Shown: positions 25,865 to 35,391, counted from the stretch's first letter. The stretch is DNA of 64,000 nucleotides from Streptomyces echinoruber (GCF_014651135.1 NZ_BMWH01000025.1:1-64000); one strand, 5' to 3'. Notes: generated by a model from the sequence alone, not told the origin. Numbers and translations are program-made.

Positions 25865-27391
25865 TCAACTCCCCAGGAAGATCGGGTTGGTGAACGCCGT
25901 CGGCGCTCCCGGCAGCGTGCCCGCCGTCGTCTCGTGCCGGACCTCGGCGCGGACGTAGGCGGCGTACGCCGGGGTGGTGCGCCACTCCACGGTGCCCGCC
26001 CCGGAGGCGGGCAGCGGGCCGTCGGTCAGCAGCACGCCCTGGTCGGTGACGAGGCGGACGGTGCAGTGCGGGGCGCCGGTCACCTCCAGCCGTACGGTGA
26101 CCGGGGCGTCGGGGGCCACCCGGAGCCGTTCGCCGATCCCGGCGTGTTCGCCGCGGCCGCCGGTGGCGGTGAAGGACAGGCCGACGTCCTTCGACTCGGC
26201 GACGTAGCAGCGGCCCGCGCGGATGCCCTCCTGGACGGCCTGGCGGGTCAGGTCGTCGGCGAGGACGACGGTCTGCGGCAGGCCGACCACGTCGGGGTCG
26301 CGGTGGGCGTCGCTGTTGCCGACGGCCGGGAGCCAGTCCCGGCCCTCCCGGACGGACGCCACCAGCATGGTGTCCCACGCGGCGAGCGCCACCTCGTCGT
26401 CGGGCGTGCAGGGGCCGTTCCACACCTCCACCGCGTCGGCCTCCCCGAAGCCGAACTTCCAGCCGCAGCCGATGCAGGTGGCGTGCGGGTGGGCCGGCAC
26501 CACCAGGCCGTCGGCGCGGCGGATGTGCCGGGCGAAGCGGCCGAAGCGGTGGTCGCGTGCCCGGTAGCGCCAGTCGACGAAGGTGCCCGGGTCGGTGCCC
26601 AGCGCCAGCACGTGGCCGTTGCGGGTGGTGACCTCCTCGCCGAGCAGTACCAGCAGGTCGTCGCCGGCCACGTCGGCCCAGTGGGCGTGCGCGGCGTGCG
26701 TGTTGTGCTCGGAGGTGTTGACGAAGTCCAGCCCGGCCGCCCGCGCCGGCGCCCCGATCTCGGCCGGGATGCGGCGGCCGTCGGAGTACCAGGAGTGCAG
26801 GTGGCAGTCGCCCCGGTACCAGGCCCGCCCCCGCCCCCGGGCCCGCTCCGGCGGGTACACCGGCCGCGGCGTCCGCCCCGCCGCGCCGAAGGTGAGGGTC
26901 ACGGTGATCTCGTACGACAGCCCCTGCGGCGCCACCGTGTACGGGCCCAGCGCGATGTGCCAGGTGCCCGGCCGCACCGGTCCCGGGAGGTAGCCCGGCG
27001 TCGCGTCGTCGGCGCGCACGAAGAACTCCGAGCGCGCCCCGCCCGACCAGCCCCGGAAGCCCGCCCCGCCGAGTCCGGTGCCGCGCTCGTCGAACAGGCC
27101 GATGTCGAGGGCGTTGCCGGGGGTGCCGGCCGGCACGGGCGGCCTGCCGTAGGTGTAGGAGACCCGTAACTCCCTTACTTCGGCGGGGACTTCGACCGGG
27201 ACGTACACGAAGTCCGGTGCGCCCGGGGGCAGCGTGCCGCGGATCGTGCGGGTCTCCTGTGCGCCGTCCGCGGCCCGGGCGCCGCCCGCGAAGGTCACGC
27301 CGCCCACCGTGAGCGCGGCGGCGGTGCCCGTCACGAACAGGGCGCGTCTGGCGGGGCCGGCACCGGCCGCGTGCCGGCTGTCCTGGCACAT
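25865..27391 (-). CDS. Tat-exported PHP-type phosphoesterase (CehA/McbA family)
   Basis: The 508-residue protein has a Tat-like signal (ARRALFVTGTAAALTVGGV, Arg-Arg at about 17-18) and is probably exported folded. The metal centre of the polymerase-histidinol-phosphatase fold is visible as HLHSWYSDGRRI, then SEHNTHAAH about 35 residues on, with a further Asp-His-Ala-Thr segment. Such CehA/McbA hydrolases act on phosphoesters or carbamates outside the cell. Residues about 60-180 are a beta-rich N-terminal domain. The ATG at 27391 has a GGGAGCGG site; an ATG 27 bases upstream is an alternative. It begins 360 bases from afsR and is transcribed in the same direction, but I see no shared promoter evidence. 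Confidence 0.88.
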   Translation of the reverse strand: MCQDSRHAAGAGPARRALFVTGTAAALTVGGVTFAGGARAADGAQETRTIRGTLPPGAPDFVYVPVEVPAEVRELRVSYTYGRPPVPAGTPGNALDIGLFDERGTGLGGAGFRGWSGGARSEFFVRADDATPGYLPGPVRPGTWHIALGPYTVAPQGLSYEITVTLTFGAAGRTPRPVYPPERARGRGRAWYRGDCHLHSWYSDGRRIPAEIGAPARAAGLDFVNTSEHNTHAAHAHWADVAGDDLLVLLGEEVTTRNGHVLALGTDPGTFVDWRYRARDHRFGRFARHIRRADGLVVPAHPHATCIGCGWKFGFGEADAVEVWNGPCTPDDEVALAAWDTMLVASVREGRDWLPAVGNSDAHRDPDVVGLPQTVVLADDLTRQAVQEGIRAGRCYVAESKDVGLSFTATGGRGEHAGIGERLRVAPDAPVTVRLEVTGAPHCTVRLVTDQGVLLTDGPLPASGAGTVEWRTTPAYAAYVRAEVRHETTAGTLPGAPTAFTNPIFLGS

Positions 27392-27489
27392 GCTGCCGCT
27401 CCCGTGTGTCGGTGGCATGACAGTGCCGGCCGGGCCGATCCTCCCGGCCGGCCGTGAACCGCGACGGGGAAACCGTGAACTGCGTGGGA

Positions 27490-27655
27490 AAAGAAGGCGA
27501 AACCCACCGGGCACGCCACCGGGCGCACCGCCGAGAGCGCTACTGAACGCACCGCCGGGCGCACCGCCGAGAGCACTGCTGGACGCACCACCGGGCGTGC
27601 CGCCGAGCGCACCACCGGACACACCACCGAGCGCCCCCCCGGACGCACCCCCGCC
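27490..27655. repeat. Degenerate GC-rich repeats (CACCRCCGGGCGC core)
   Basis: Six to eight imperfect copies of a CACCGCCGGGCGCACCGCCGAG type unit fill the divergent gap between the PHP gene and fbiC. On the minus strand they encode a Gly-Gly-Ala-Leu-rich string in the rejected upstream extension of the PHP frame. Confidence 0.75.
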
Positions 27656-27712
27656 CGCCCGCCCGGCCGTTCGTTCCGTCCCTCCTGATCACCCCGCTCG
27701 TATGCTCGAAGG

Positions 27713-30301
27713 ATGACGACTTCCGCGACCTCCGGAACCGGCCGCCCCACCGAGAACTCCATGCGTCGCGCCCTGAAACGCGCCCGGGACGGCGTCGCCC
27801 TCGATGTCACCGAGGCGGCGGTGCTCCTCCAGGCCCGCGGCACGGACCTCGACGACCTCACCGCCACCGCCGCCCGGGTGCGGGACGCGGGTCTCGAAGC
27901 CGCCGGCCGCCCCGGCGTCATCACCTACTCCAAGAGCGTCTTCATCCCGCTGACCCGGCTGTGCCGGGACAGGTGCCACTACTGCACCTTCGCCACCGTG
28001 CCCGGCAGGCTGCGCCGCGCCGGGCACGGGATGTTCCTGTCCCCGGACGAGGTGCTGGACATCGCCCGCAAGGGTGCGGCCCTCGGCTGCAAGGAAGCCC
28101 TCATCACCCTCGGCGACAAGCCCGAGGACCGCTGGCCCGAGGCGCGCGAGTGGCTCGACGCGCACGGCTACGACGACACGATCGCCTATGTCCGCGCCGT
28201 CTCCATCCGCATCCTGGAGGAGACCGGGCTCCTGCCGCACCTCAACCCGGGCGTGCTGACCTGGACGGACTTCCAGCGCCTGAAGCCCGTGGCGCCGAGC
28301 ATGGGCATGATGCTGGAGACGACGGCGACCCGGCTGTGGTCGGAGCCGGGCGGCCCGCATTACGGTTCCCCGGACAAGGAGCCCGCCGTCCGCCTGCGCG
28401 TCCTGCAGGACGCGGGCCGCTCCTCGGTGCCGTTCACCAGCGGCCTGCTCATCGGCATCGGCGAGACCTACGAGGAGCGCGCGGAGTCGCTGTTCGCGCT
28501 GCGCCGCGTCGCCCGCGCCTACCACGGCATCCAGGAGCTGATCATCCAGAACTTCCGCGCCAAGCCGGACACGGCCATGCGCGGCATGCCCGACGCCGAG
28601 CTGGACGACCTGGTCGCCACGGTCGCGGTGGCCCGCCTCGTCATGGGCCCGAGCGCCTGCCTGCAGGCCCCGCCGAACCTGGTCGACGCCGAGTACGAGC
28701 GCCTGATCGGCGCCGGCATCGACGACTGGGGCGGGGTCTCCCCGCTCACCATCGACCACGTCAACCCCGAACGGCCCTGGCCGCGGATCGAGGAGCTGCG
28801 CGAGCGCTCCGCGGCGGCCGGCTTCCAACTGCGGGAACGTCTCTGCGTCTACCCCGAGTTCGTCCGCCGCGGCGAGCCGTGGCTGGACCCGCGCCTGCTG
28901 CCGCACGTGCGGGCGCTGGCGGACCCGGCCACCGGCCTGGCCCGCGAGGACGTCCTGCCGCGCGGGCTGCCGTGGCAGGAGCCGGAGGAGGTCTTCACCG
29001 CCTCCGGCCGCACCGACCTGCACGCCTCGATCGACACCGAGGGCCGCAGCGGCGACCGCCGCGCGGACTTCGACGAGGTCTACGGCGACTGGGACGCCCT
29101 GCGCGAGGCCGCCGCGCCCGGCATGGCGCCGGAGCGCATCGACACGGACGTACGGGCCGCCCTGCGCACGGCGGCGGACGACCCGACGCGCCTGACCGAC
29201 GAGGAGGCCCTCGCGCTGCTGCACGCCGACGGCCCGGCGCTGGACGCGCTGTGCCGGATCGCGGACGACGTGCGCGCCTCGGCGGTCGGCGACGACGTGA
29301 CGTACATCGTCACCCGCAACATCAACTTCACCAACGTCTGCTACACCGGCTGCCGTTTCTGCGCCTTCGCCCAGCGCCGCACCGACGCCGACGCCTACAC
29401 GCTCTCCCTGGAGCAGATCGCCGAACGCGCGGCGCAGGCGTGGGACGTCGGCGCGGTGGAGGTGTGCATGCAGGGCGGCATCCACCCCGACCTGCCCGGC
29501 ACCGCGTACTTCGACATCGCGCGCGCGGTCAAGGAACGCGTCCCCGGCATGCACGTGCACGCCTTCTCACCGATGGAGGTGGTCAACGGCGCCACCCGCA
29601 CCGGCCTGTCCGTCCGCGAGTGGCTGACGGCCGCGAAGGAGGCCGGCCTGGACACCATCCCGGGCACGGCGGCGGAGATCCTCGACGACGAGGTCCGCTG
29701 GGTGCTCACCAAGGGCAAGCTGCCCACCGCCACCTGGATCGAGGTGATCACCACGGCGCACGAGCTGGGCATCCGGTCCAGCTCCACCATGATGTACGGG
29801 CACGTGGACCAGCCGCGCCACTGGCTCGGCCACCTGCGCACGCTCGCGCGCATCCAGCAGCGCACGGGTGGTTTCACGGAGTTCGTGACGCTGCCGTTCG
29901 TGCACACCAACGCGCCGGTGTACCTGGCGGGCATCGCCCGGCCGGGCCCGTCGATGCGGGACAACCGCGCGGTCACGGCGATGGCCCGGCTGCTGCTGCA
30001 CCCGTGGATCCCCAACATCCAGACGAGCTGGGTGAAACTGGGCACGGAGGGTGCGGCGGAGATGCTCCGCTCCGGCGCCAACGACCTGGGCGGCACGCTC
30101 ATGGAGGAGACGATCTCGCGGATGGCGGGCTCGTCGTACGGCTCCTACAAGTCGATCCGGGACCTGGTGGCGGTCGCGGAGGCGGCCGGCCGCCCGGCCA
30201 AACCCCGCACCACGCTCTACGGCGAGGTCCCCGAGGAGCGGCGGCGAGTGGCGGAGGCGTCGGACGGGCACCTGCCGGAACTGCTGCCGGTGCTGGACTG
30301 A
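27713..30301 (+). CDS. fbiC: 7,8-didemethyl-8-hydroxy-5-deazariboflavin synthase FbiC (F420 biosynthesis)
   Basis: FbiC makes the Fo chromophore of coenzyme F420 from tyrosine and 5-amino-6-ribitylamino-uracil. The 862-residue protein is the fused CofG-CofH form of actinobacteria. The first radical-SAM cluster is CRDRCHYC at residues 84-91 (Cys84, 88, 91), the second is CYTGCRFC starting at about residue 543. Both have the CxxxCxxC spacing, and each is followed by its TIM-barrel. The ATG at 27713 is the only sensible start. It lies next to the PHP gene, divergently, in the afs region as in S. coelicolor. F420 serves redox enzymes in antibiotic and central metabolism. Confidence 0.96.
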   Translation: MTTSATSGTGRPTENSMRRALKRARDGVALDVTEAAVLLQARGTDLDDLTATAARVRDAGLEAAGRPGVITYSKSVFIPLTRLCRDRCHYCTFATVPGRLRRAGHGMFLSPDEVLDIARKGAALGCKEALITLGDKPEDRWPEAREWLDAHGYDDTIAYVRAVSIRILEETGLLPHLNPGVLTWTDFQRLKPVAPSMGMMLETTATRLWSEPGGPHYGSPDKEPAVRLRVLQDAGRSSVPFTSGLLIGIGETYEERAESLFALRRVARAYHGIQELIIQNFRAKPDTAMRGMPDAELDDLVATVAVARLVMGPSACLQAPPNLVDAEYERLIGAGIDDWGGVSPLTIDHVNPERPWPRIEELRERSAAAGFQLRERLCVYPEFVRRGEPWLDPRLLPHVRALADPATGLAREDVLPRGLPWQEPEEVFTASGRTDLHASIDTEGRSGDRRADFDEVYGDWDALREAAAPGMAPERIDTDVRAALRTAADDPTRLTDEEALALLHADGPALDALCRIADDVRASAVGDDVTYIVTRNINFTNVCYTGCRFCAFAQRRTDADAYTLSLEQIAERAAQAWDVGAVEVCMQGGIHPDLPGTAYFDIARAVKERVPGMHVHAFSPMEVVNGATRTGLSVREWLTAAKEAGLDTIPGTAAEILDDEVRWVLTKGKLPTATWIEVITTAHELGIRSSSTMMYGHVDQPRHWLGHLRTLARIQQRTGGFTEFVTLPFVHTNAPVYLAGIARPGPSMRDNRAVTAMARLLLHPWIPNIQTSWVKLGTEGAAEMLRSGANDLGGTLMEETISRMAGSSYGSYKSIRDLVAVAEAAGRPAKPRTTLYGEVPEERRRVAEASDGHLPELLPVLD

Positions 30302-30418
30302 CGACCGGCGCCGGACCGACGACCGGCGCCACCGAAAGCACCAGTACGATGATCCGACCCTTGGTGGAGCGAACCGTCCAGGGGCCGAGGAACTGTAGGT
30401 ACTGAGGAGATGCGAGCC

Positions 30419-30979
30419 GTGCCTGCCCGACGGATACCCTCGTGGGCCTGGGTGACCGGTCTGACCGCCGGAGCGGTCGCGGCCGTCGGGTTCCTGGCGG
30501 TCGAGGCGAGCCACGGCGCGCATCCCCGGGCCGTGCCCCGCGCCGCCGCCCCGGCACCGGCCCGCCCCTCGGCCGAGCCCAGCCCGCCGGCGCCGCCCGC
30601 CGTGCCGGCCGCCTCCGGCACCGGCCGCCGCATCGTGTACTCCCTCGGCGCCCACCGCGTCTGGCTCGTCGACGCCTCCGACACCGCCCGCCGCACCTTC
30701 ACGGTGTGGCCGGGCAGCGTCAGCCCCGACCCGGGCACGTACGCGGTCTCCCGGCGCCTGGACGCCACCACGGGCTCCGACGGCGTCCGGATCGAGCACA
30801 TCCTGTACTTCACCGCGAAGTCCGGCGTCTACATCGCCTTCTCCAACGCCGTCGACGGCGCCTCGCCCCCGCCCGCCGCCCCGGGCACGCGGACGGGCGG
30901 CATCCGCCTGCACAAGGCGGACGGGACGGCCCTGTGGACGTTCGGGACGGCCGGGACGCGGGTGGTGGTGGTCAGGTAG
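30419..30979 (+). CDS. Membrane-anchored or secreted protein, L,D-transpeptidase-fold-like
   Basis: A 186-residue protein with a single N-terminal membrane segment (about residues 8-30), an Ala/Pro-rich linker, and a C-terminal domain (about 70-186) that begins RRIVYSLGAHRVWLVDASD, reminiscent of the YkuD/L,D-transpeptidase fold. The catalytic His-x(14-17)-Ser/Thr-x-Gly-Cys motif is absent, and no cysteine is seen, so it is probably inactive or only structurally related. I chose GTG at 30419 because the GAGGAG site at 30404-30409 touches the ATG at 30410. It follows fbiC by about 115 bases, with a TACGAT -10-like hexamer near 30346. It overlaps the DUF2165 gene's end by eight bases, convergently. 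Confidence 0.72.
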   Translation: MPARRIPSWAWVTGLTAGAVAAVGFLAVEASHGAHPRAVPRAAAPAPARPSAEPSPPAPPAVPAASGTGRRIVYSLGAHRVWLVDASDTARRTFTVWPGSVSPDPGTYAVSRRLDATTGSDGVRIEHILYFTAKSGVYIAFSNAVDGASPPPAAPGTRTGGIRLHKADGTALWTFGTAGTRVVVVR

Positions 30980-31514
30980 CGTCGGCCTCGCCCGGCCGCC
31001 CCGACGGCAGGTGGTTGACGATCAGCACGACCCCGCTCATCAGGAACACCCGGGTCGCCGCCTCCAGCCCGTTCCAGCTCTTGGACTGCCACATCGCGAA
31101 CCACTCCCCGCCGATCCCGATGAACCCGGCCCCGAAGAGCAGCATCAGCATCAGCAGCCCGTACGTCGACCACCGCCGCCCCCGCCGGTGGTCGCGCCGC
31201 GCCCAGAACCACGTCGCCGCCATCAGCAGCAGCGCGGCGACGGTCTCCCAGACGATGATCAGGACGTAGGCGGCGTCCTGCAGCGCGGTGCTGGTGACGG
31301 CCCGCCACATCAGGTCGTCGTCCTGGAACGTGGTGTCCATCGCCAGCACGTGCCGGACGAACTGCTGGTTGGTCCCGAAGTCCGTGATGTTCCCGAACGC
31401 GACGAGCGCGATGTAGAGGGCCATGGTGGCCGTGAGGGCGGTCGCGGTGAGCGGGAAGGCTCTCGACGAGGCCGAGGAGGCCGGGGCTGCTGAGGTCTTC
31501 GTGGTGGTCGACAT
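30972..31514 (-). CDS. DUF2165-family small integral membrane protein
   Basis: A 180-residue protein with four predicted transmembrane helices (about 20-42, 80-105, 118-140, 150-172 of this start). The segments ALVAFGNITDFGTNQQFVRHVLAMDTTF (broken into helix and loop) and WFAMWQSKSWNGLEAATRVF are the family hallmark. Function unknown. The ATG at 31514 is used because the upstream frame has no ribosome site. Its stop is inside the convergent transpeptidase-like gene. Confidence 0.85.
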   Translation of the reverse strand: MSTTTKTSAAPASSASSRAFPLTATALTATMALYIALVAFGNITDFGTNQQFVRHVLAMDTTFQDDDLMWRAVTSTALQDAAYVLIIVWETVAALLLMAATWFWARRDHRRGRRWSTYGLLMLMLLFGAGFIGIGGEWFAMWQSKSWNGLEAATRVFLMSGVVLIVNHLPSGRPGEADAT

Positions 31515-31622
31515 GGGGGTTAGTTTCCCCAGGCCGGCCGACGGCCCCGTCGGCATTCGGCCAGAACGCACCGTGCCGCGGGCGGCCGGCCTCGCGGACC
31601 GCTCGAACGGTCAGCCGAACGG

Positions 31623-32096
31623 TCAGCCGAACTGGCCGGGCCGGTAGCCGCCGGCCGGCTGCTGGGTGATCACGTTCATGCGGTTGTAGGCGTTGATCAG
31701 GGCGATCAGACCCACCAGGGCGGTGAGCTGCTCCTCGTCGTAGTGCTTGACCGCGTTCGCCCACACCTCGTCCGGGACGCCGCCGGCCGCGTCGGCGATG
31801 CGGGTGCCCTGCTCCGTCAGCTCCAGGGCGGCGCGCTCGGCCTCGGTGAACACCGTGGCCTCCCGCCAGGCCGCGACCAGATGGAGCCGCACCGAGCTCT
31901 CCCCGGCCGCCGCGGCGTCCTTGGTGTGCATGTCGGTGCAGAAGCCGCAGCCGTTGATCTGGCTGGCCCGGATCTTCACCAGCTCCTGCGTCGCGGCCGG
32001 CAGGGACGAATCCGAGACGACCTTGCCGGCCGCGTTGAAGGCCTGGACGAGCTTCTGCGCGACGGGATTGCCGAACACGTTGAGACGGGCTTCCAT
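31623..32096 (-). CDS. Carboxymuconolactone decarboxylase/AhpD-family protein
   Basis: A 157-residue AhpD-like protein with the redox CxxC motif NGCGFCTDMHTKDA, the proton-relay His three residues after, and the Glu in the preceding helix. Proteins of this kind act as alkylhydroperoxidase or disulfide reductase partners. The ATG at 32096 has an AGGGAG site; the frame upstream to 32255 includes a non-conserved prefix. It lies about 100 bases from the DUF2165 gene and may be co-transcribed with it, but there is no overlap. Substrate unknown. Confidence 0.85.
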   Translation of the reverse strand: MEARLNVFGNPVAQKLVQAFNAAGKVVSDSSLPAATQELVKIRASQINGCGFCTDMHTKDAAAAGESSVRLHLVAAWREATVFTEAERAALELTEQGTRIADAAGGVPDEVWANAVKHYDEEQLTALVGLIALINAYNRMNVITQQPAGGYRPGQFG

Positions 32097-32291
32097 CGGG
32101 GTCTCCCTTGCTGCGTCACCGGCGCTGTCGGTGTCACCGGTGCCATCGGTTACACAGCACTGACGAAACGGCCCGGCGGAATGTGACAGACCACGGCGCC
32201 GGATCGATGTGACCTGCGTCTCACCCGGCCGGGGCGGCGTGGCCCACGTCGGCACGGCCCGGGACGCCCTCCGGGCCCGCTACCGGTCCCG

Positions 32292-32489
32292 CTATGCGGA
32301 ATAGACCCCTACGAACGCCGCCCACGAGCGGTCCGTGAACGTGAGCCGCGCGCCGTCCTTGTCCTTGGAGTCGCGGACGTGGACGGTGGTGCGGGCGGGG
32401 GTGGGGGATATGGCGACCTCGACGCAATCGGGGCCGTCGTTGCCGCTGTGGCTGCTCTTGAACCAGTCCAGGTCTGTCATGTCTGCCAT
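32292..32489 (-). CDS. DUF397-family small protein (partner of XRE regulator)
   Basis: A 65-residue DUF397 protein, with the usual DWFKSSHSGNDGPDCVEVA opening and VRDSKDKDGARLTF strand. DUF397 proteins lie downstream of XRE/DUF5753 regulators and antagonise or modulate them. The start at 32489 has a GAAGG site 7 bases upstream and overlaps the XRE stop by 13 bases; an alternative ATG at 32480 would make the usual four-base ATGA overlap. Either way the pair is translationally coupled. Confidence 0.88.
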   Translation of the reverse strand: MADMTDLDWFKSSHSGNDGPDCVEVAISPTPARTTVHVRDSKDKDGARLTFTDRSWAAFVGVYSA

Positions 32490-33289
32490 TCCAGTGCCTT
32501 CTCGATGAGGGTCAGTGATTCCTGGGGCGTGAGGGCCTGCGCCCGGATCGTTCCATAGCGCATCTCCAGGATCTGAACGTCTCGCGGATCGCTGATCACC
32601 CGGTCGTGCAGTTGGCCCTCCGAATGCCCCAGAGTCTTCCCGTCCCGGAGCCTCAACAGGCGGAACGAACCCATCACGCCCGCATGGTCCTCCCGGTCCG
32701 TCGGCATGACCTGGATCTCCACATGCCGCAACTTGCCGATTTCCAGCAGGTGTTCGAGCTGTTGCCGCAGGACCCTTCGGTCGCCGAACGGTCGCCGCAG
32801 CGTCACCTCTTCCAGTACGAAAGTGATCAGCGCTCGCGGCACGCGCTCGAAGACGGCCTTGCGCGCCATGCGGGCGGCGACGTAACGGTCGATCTCCTCC
32901 TCCGTGTAAGCCGGTCGCCGCATCTCGTACAACGCCCGTGCGTACTCCGGCGTCTGGAGCAGGCCGTGGATCTGGAGGCTTGCGTACGCCCCGAGTTCGA
33001 CCGCCTCCTCCTCCAGCTTCGCCAGATCCCGCACCTTCTTCGGATACCGGGCCTTCTCCACGTCCTCCTTCATCGCGGAGAGTTTCCCGCCCGCTCCGAG
33101 CACCTCGTCGGCCTTGTCCAGGAAGTCCGACTGCGGGATTCTCCGCGCCCGCTCCACGCAGGAGACCATCTCCTCGCTGTACCCGATCTCCGCCCCGAGT
33201 TCCGCCTGCGTCAGCCCGGCGGCCTCCCGCCACAGCTTGATCTGCCGCCCGACCGCCCTGAGTACGGCCAGCGCCTCCTCGTCCTCCAC
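32477..33289 (-). CDS. XRE-family regulator with DUF5753 domain
   Basis: A 270-residue regulator. The N-terminal helix-turn-helix (AGLTQAELGAEIGYSEEMVSCVERARR, seen as two segments around residues 24-50) is followed by the DUF5753 ligand-binding domain (about 85-265; LLQTPEYARALYE and the late LRLRDGKTLGHSE). The start is uncertain: GTG at 33289 follows an AAGGGGGAGG site, and another start at 33346 is possible. It overlaps the DUF397 gene. In S. coelicolor, an XRE-DUF397 pair (Scr1-Scr2) was reported as a positive regulator of antibiotic production; this is the first of two such pairs here. Confidence 0.88.
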   Translation of the reverse strand: MEDEEALAVLRAVGRQIKLWREAAGLTQAELGAEIGYSEEMVSCVERARRIPQSDFLDKADEVLGAGGKLSAMKEDVEKARYPKKVRDLAKLEEEAVELGAYASLQIHGLLQTPEYARALYEMRRPAYTEEEIDRYVAARMARKAVFERVPRALITFVLEEVTLRRPFGDRRVLRQQLEHLLEIGKLRHVEIQVMPTDREDHAGVMGSFRLLRLRDGKTLGHSEGQLHDRVISDPRDVQILEMRYGTIRAQALTPQESLTLIEKALEWQT

Positions 33290-33739
33290 GCCTCCCCCTT
33301 TTCGACGTACGAGCCGTACGACCCCGCCGAACACCCGGACGATCACGCTCCGTACCGAGGCCGTTGCCGCTCAGCGTAGGAACAGGTGGCTGCGCCGGGT
33401 GGCGCGAGCCGGAAAGACCTCGCCAAGTCACCCTCCCCACCCACCACTTCGCGGTTCAGTCGTCCGGAACTCGAAGAGATGTCCGAGGGGAGGCCGGGAT
33501 CGCCGCCGTCCTGCGGGAGCTGGAGGAACGCGGGTACCTCGTACCGGGGAGCGTCTTCCACCGGACCGAGCCGTGACGGAGTCGAACCCCGACCCGGGCG
33601 CCGATCCGTTACGGCTGATACCTGACCAGGCATGACCGCCCGATGCCTACCGACCGTCCGGATCGGACCTCAACGGACCGCACCCGTTCGATTACAGTGC
33701 TGGACGTCGTACGGGCGGACGGTGCCTGAGGAGGTCTCG

Positions 33740-34870
33740 ATGGGTGCGACGTCGGGTGCCGTCTGGGGGCGCGCGGAGCAGCAGGACTTCCGGAGCCGGG
33801 TGCGGGGGACGCTGCTGGGGGTGGCCGTCGGGGACGCGCTCGGGGCACCCGTGGACGGGCTGGGGCTGGAGGAGATACGGCAGGCGTGCGGGGCCGACGG
33901 GGTCGTGGACCTGCTGCCCGCCTACGGGCGGCGCGGTGCCGTCACCCACCACACGCAGCTCACCCTCTTCTCCGTGGACGGGCTGATACGCGCCCAGGTG
34001 CGGCGGGACACCGGCGTCTGGCATCCGCCGACCGACCTGCACCGGGCGTACCTGCGGTGGGCGGCGACACAGCGGGACTGGGGGCCGGACGAGCGGCGCA
34101 AGGACGACGGGTGGCTGGCGCGGGAGGAGTGGCTGTACGCGCGGCGGGACCCGACGCGGGCGCTGCTCGTGGGCTTCGGGGACGCGACCATGGGGACGCT
34201 CGACGCGCCCCGCAACCCGGCGGAGCGGGGGCCGGAGGCGGCGGCGCGGTCGGCGCCGTTCGGGCTGCTCGTCGGGTGGGAGCCGCAGCTCGTCGTCCAG
34301 CTCGCCGTCGAGTGCGCCGCGCAGAGCCACGGGCACCCGGCCGCCTGCCTCGCGGCGGGGGCGTACGCCGCCGTTGTGCACGCGCTCGCCCGGGGAAGCG
34401 GACTGGAGGACGCCGTACGGTACGCCCTGGGGCTGCTCGCCGTGCGGCCGGGGCACCAGCCGGTGACCGTCGCGCTGGAGCAGGCGCTGGGCGCGGTGCG
34501 GCAGGGGCCGCCCACCGCCGAGCGGGTGGAGGAGCTGGTCGCGGACGGGACCGCGGAGGGGACGGTGGCGGCCGCCGTGTACTGCGCCCTCGTCGCGGAG
34601 GACGTACGGCAGGGACTGCGGCTCGCCGTCAACCACAGCGGCCCCTCGGCCGCCGCGGGCGCGCTCGCCGGCGGGCTGCTCGGGGCGCTGTACGGCGAGA
34701 CGGCCCTCCCGCCGGCCTGGCTGGCCGAGCTGGAGGGCCGTCCCACGCTGCTGGTGCTGGCGGACGACTTCGCGATGGAGATGACCCAGGGGCCCGCGCT
34801 GCACGGCCCGGCCGGGTCGTCGCCGGGGTGGCTGGCGCGCTATCCGCGGGGCGGCGCCTGCTGCTCCTGA
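33740..34870 (+). CDS. ADP-ribosylglycohydrolase (DraG)-family protein with degenerate metal sites
   Basis: A 376-residue DraG-fold protein, opening with GTLLGVAVGDALGAPVDG as in ADP-ribosyl-arginine hydrolases. The first metal motif, normally Thr-Asp-Asp-Thr, reads THHT at residues 69-72. The second, normally Gly-Asp-Ser/Thr-Asp in the late helix, reads NHSGPSAAAGALAGG from residue 298. Both changes remove acidic ligands of the dinuclear Mg site, so hydrolase activity is doubtful and the protein may be a pseudo-enzyme or ADP-ribose reader. The ATG at 33740 has a GAGGAGGT site. It stands between two XRE-DUF397 modules. Confidence 0.82.
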   Translation: MGATSGAVWGRAEQQDFRSRVRGTLLGVAVGDALGAPVDGLGLEEIRQACGADGVVDLLPAYGRRGAVTHHTQLTLFSVDGLIRAQVRRDTGVWHPPTDLHRAYLRWAATQRDWGPDERRKDDGWLAREEWLYARRDPTRALLVGFGDATMGTLDAPRNPAERGPEAAARSAPFGLLVGWEPQLVVQLAVECAAQSHGHPAACLAAGAYAAVVHALARGSGLEDAVRYALGLLAVRPGHQPVTVALEQALGAVRQGPPTAERVEELVADGTAEGTVAAAVYCALVAEDVRQGLRLAVNHSGPSAAAGALAGGLLGALYGETALPPAWLAELEGRPTLLVLADDFAMEMTQGPALHGPAGSSPGWLARYPRGGACCS

Positions 34871-35391
34871 CGGCGGCCGGGACCGGGCCGAGTCGGGTCG
34901 GAACCGTGAACCGGGACCGGAGCGGGCCGGGATCAGTCGGTCACGGGCGCGCCGGCCGGCGCCACCGGCACCGCCACCGCCGCCGCGTCGCCGTCGGTGT
35001 TGACCTTCCCGATGACCAGCAGGCGTTCCGGAGTGCGAAGGGAAGTGTGAGAGCCGGTAAGGATATTCGGCCGCTTGTCTTCCGTTCTTCTCCATGAACA
35101 TGATCGATGGCTGGAAAGGTTCGGCCGTCGGTCGGTCCGGGCGCGTGCGGGGAGGCACGGTTCGCGGGACCGGGAGGGGCGGGGGCGCGAGTGAGGACTC
35201 GGATGAAGGCGCGGGGGGAGGCGGTGGGCGCCGGGGGAGGGCAGTGCCGAGCCCCCTCGGCAAGGACGGCGACTGGTCGAGAGGGCTCTGACGGTGATTC
35301 GGTATGTGCGGTTGTCGGTCGGCGGGTGCCGCCGCTCGTACGGAGCGACCGCGGGTGCGCGGGGACGGAGTCGGCCGCGCGTCGGGGCCGA
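34871..35391. other. Intergenic stretch without a supported gene
   Basis: About 520 bases between the convergent DraG-like and DUF397 genes. On the minus strand, 34941-35060 could be read as a 30-40 residue tail (ERLLVIGKVNTDGDAAAV then stop) that looks protein-like but has no start or ribosome site; it may be a gene remnant. I see nothing else. Confidence 0.3.

Noticed and set aside
33343..33633. A 96-codon minus-strand frame upstream of the XRE gene
   Set aside because: There is no ribosome site or family match; it overlaps the XRE promoter region.
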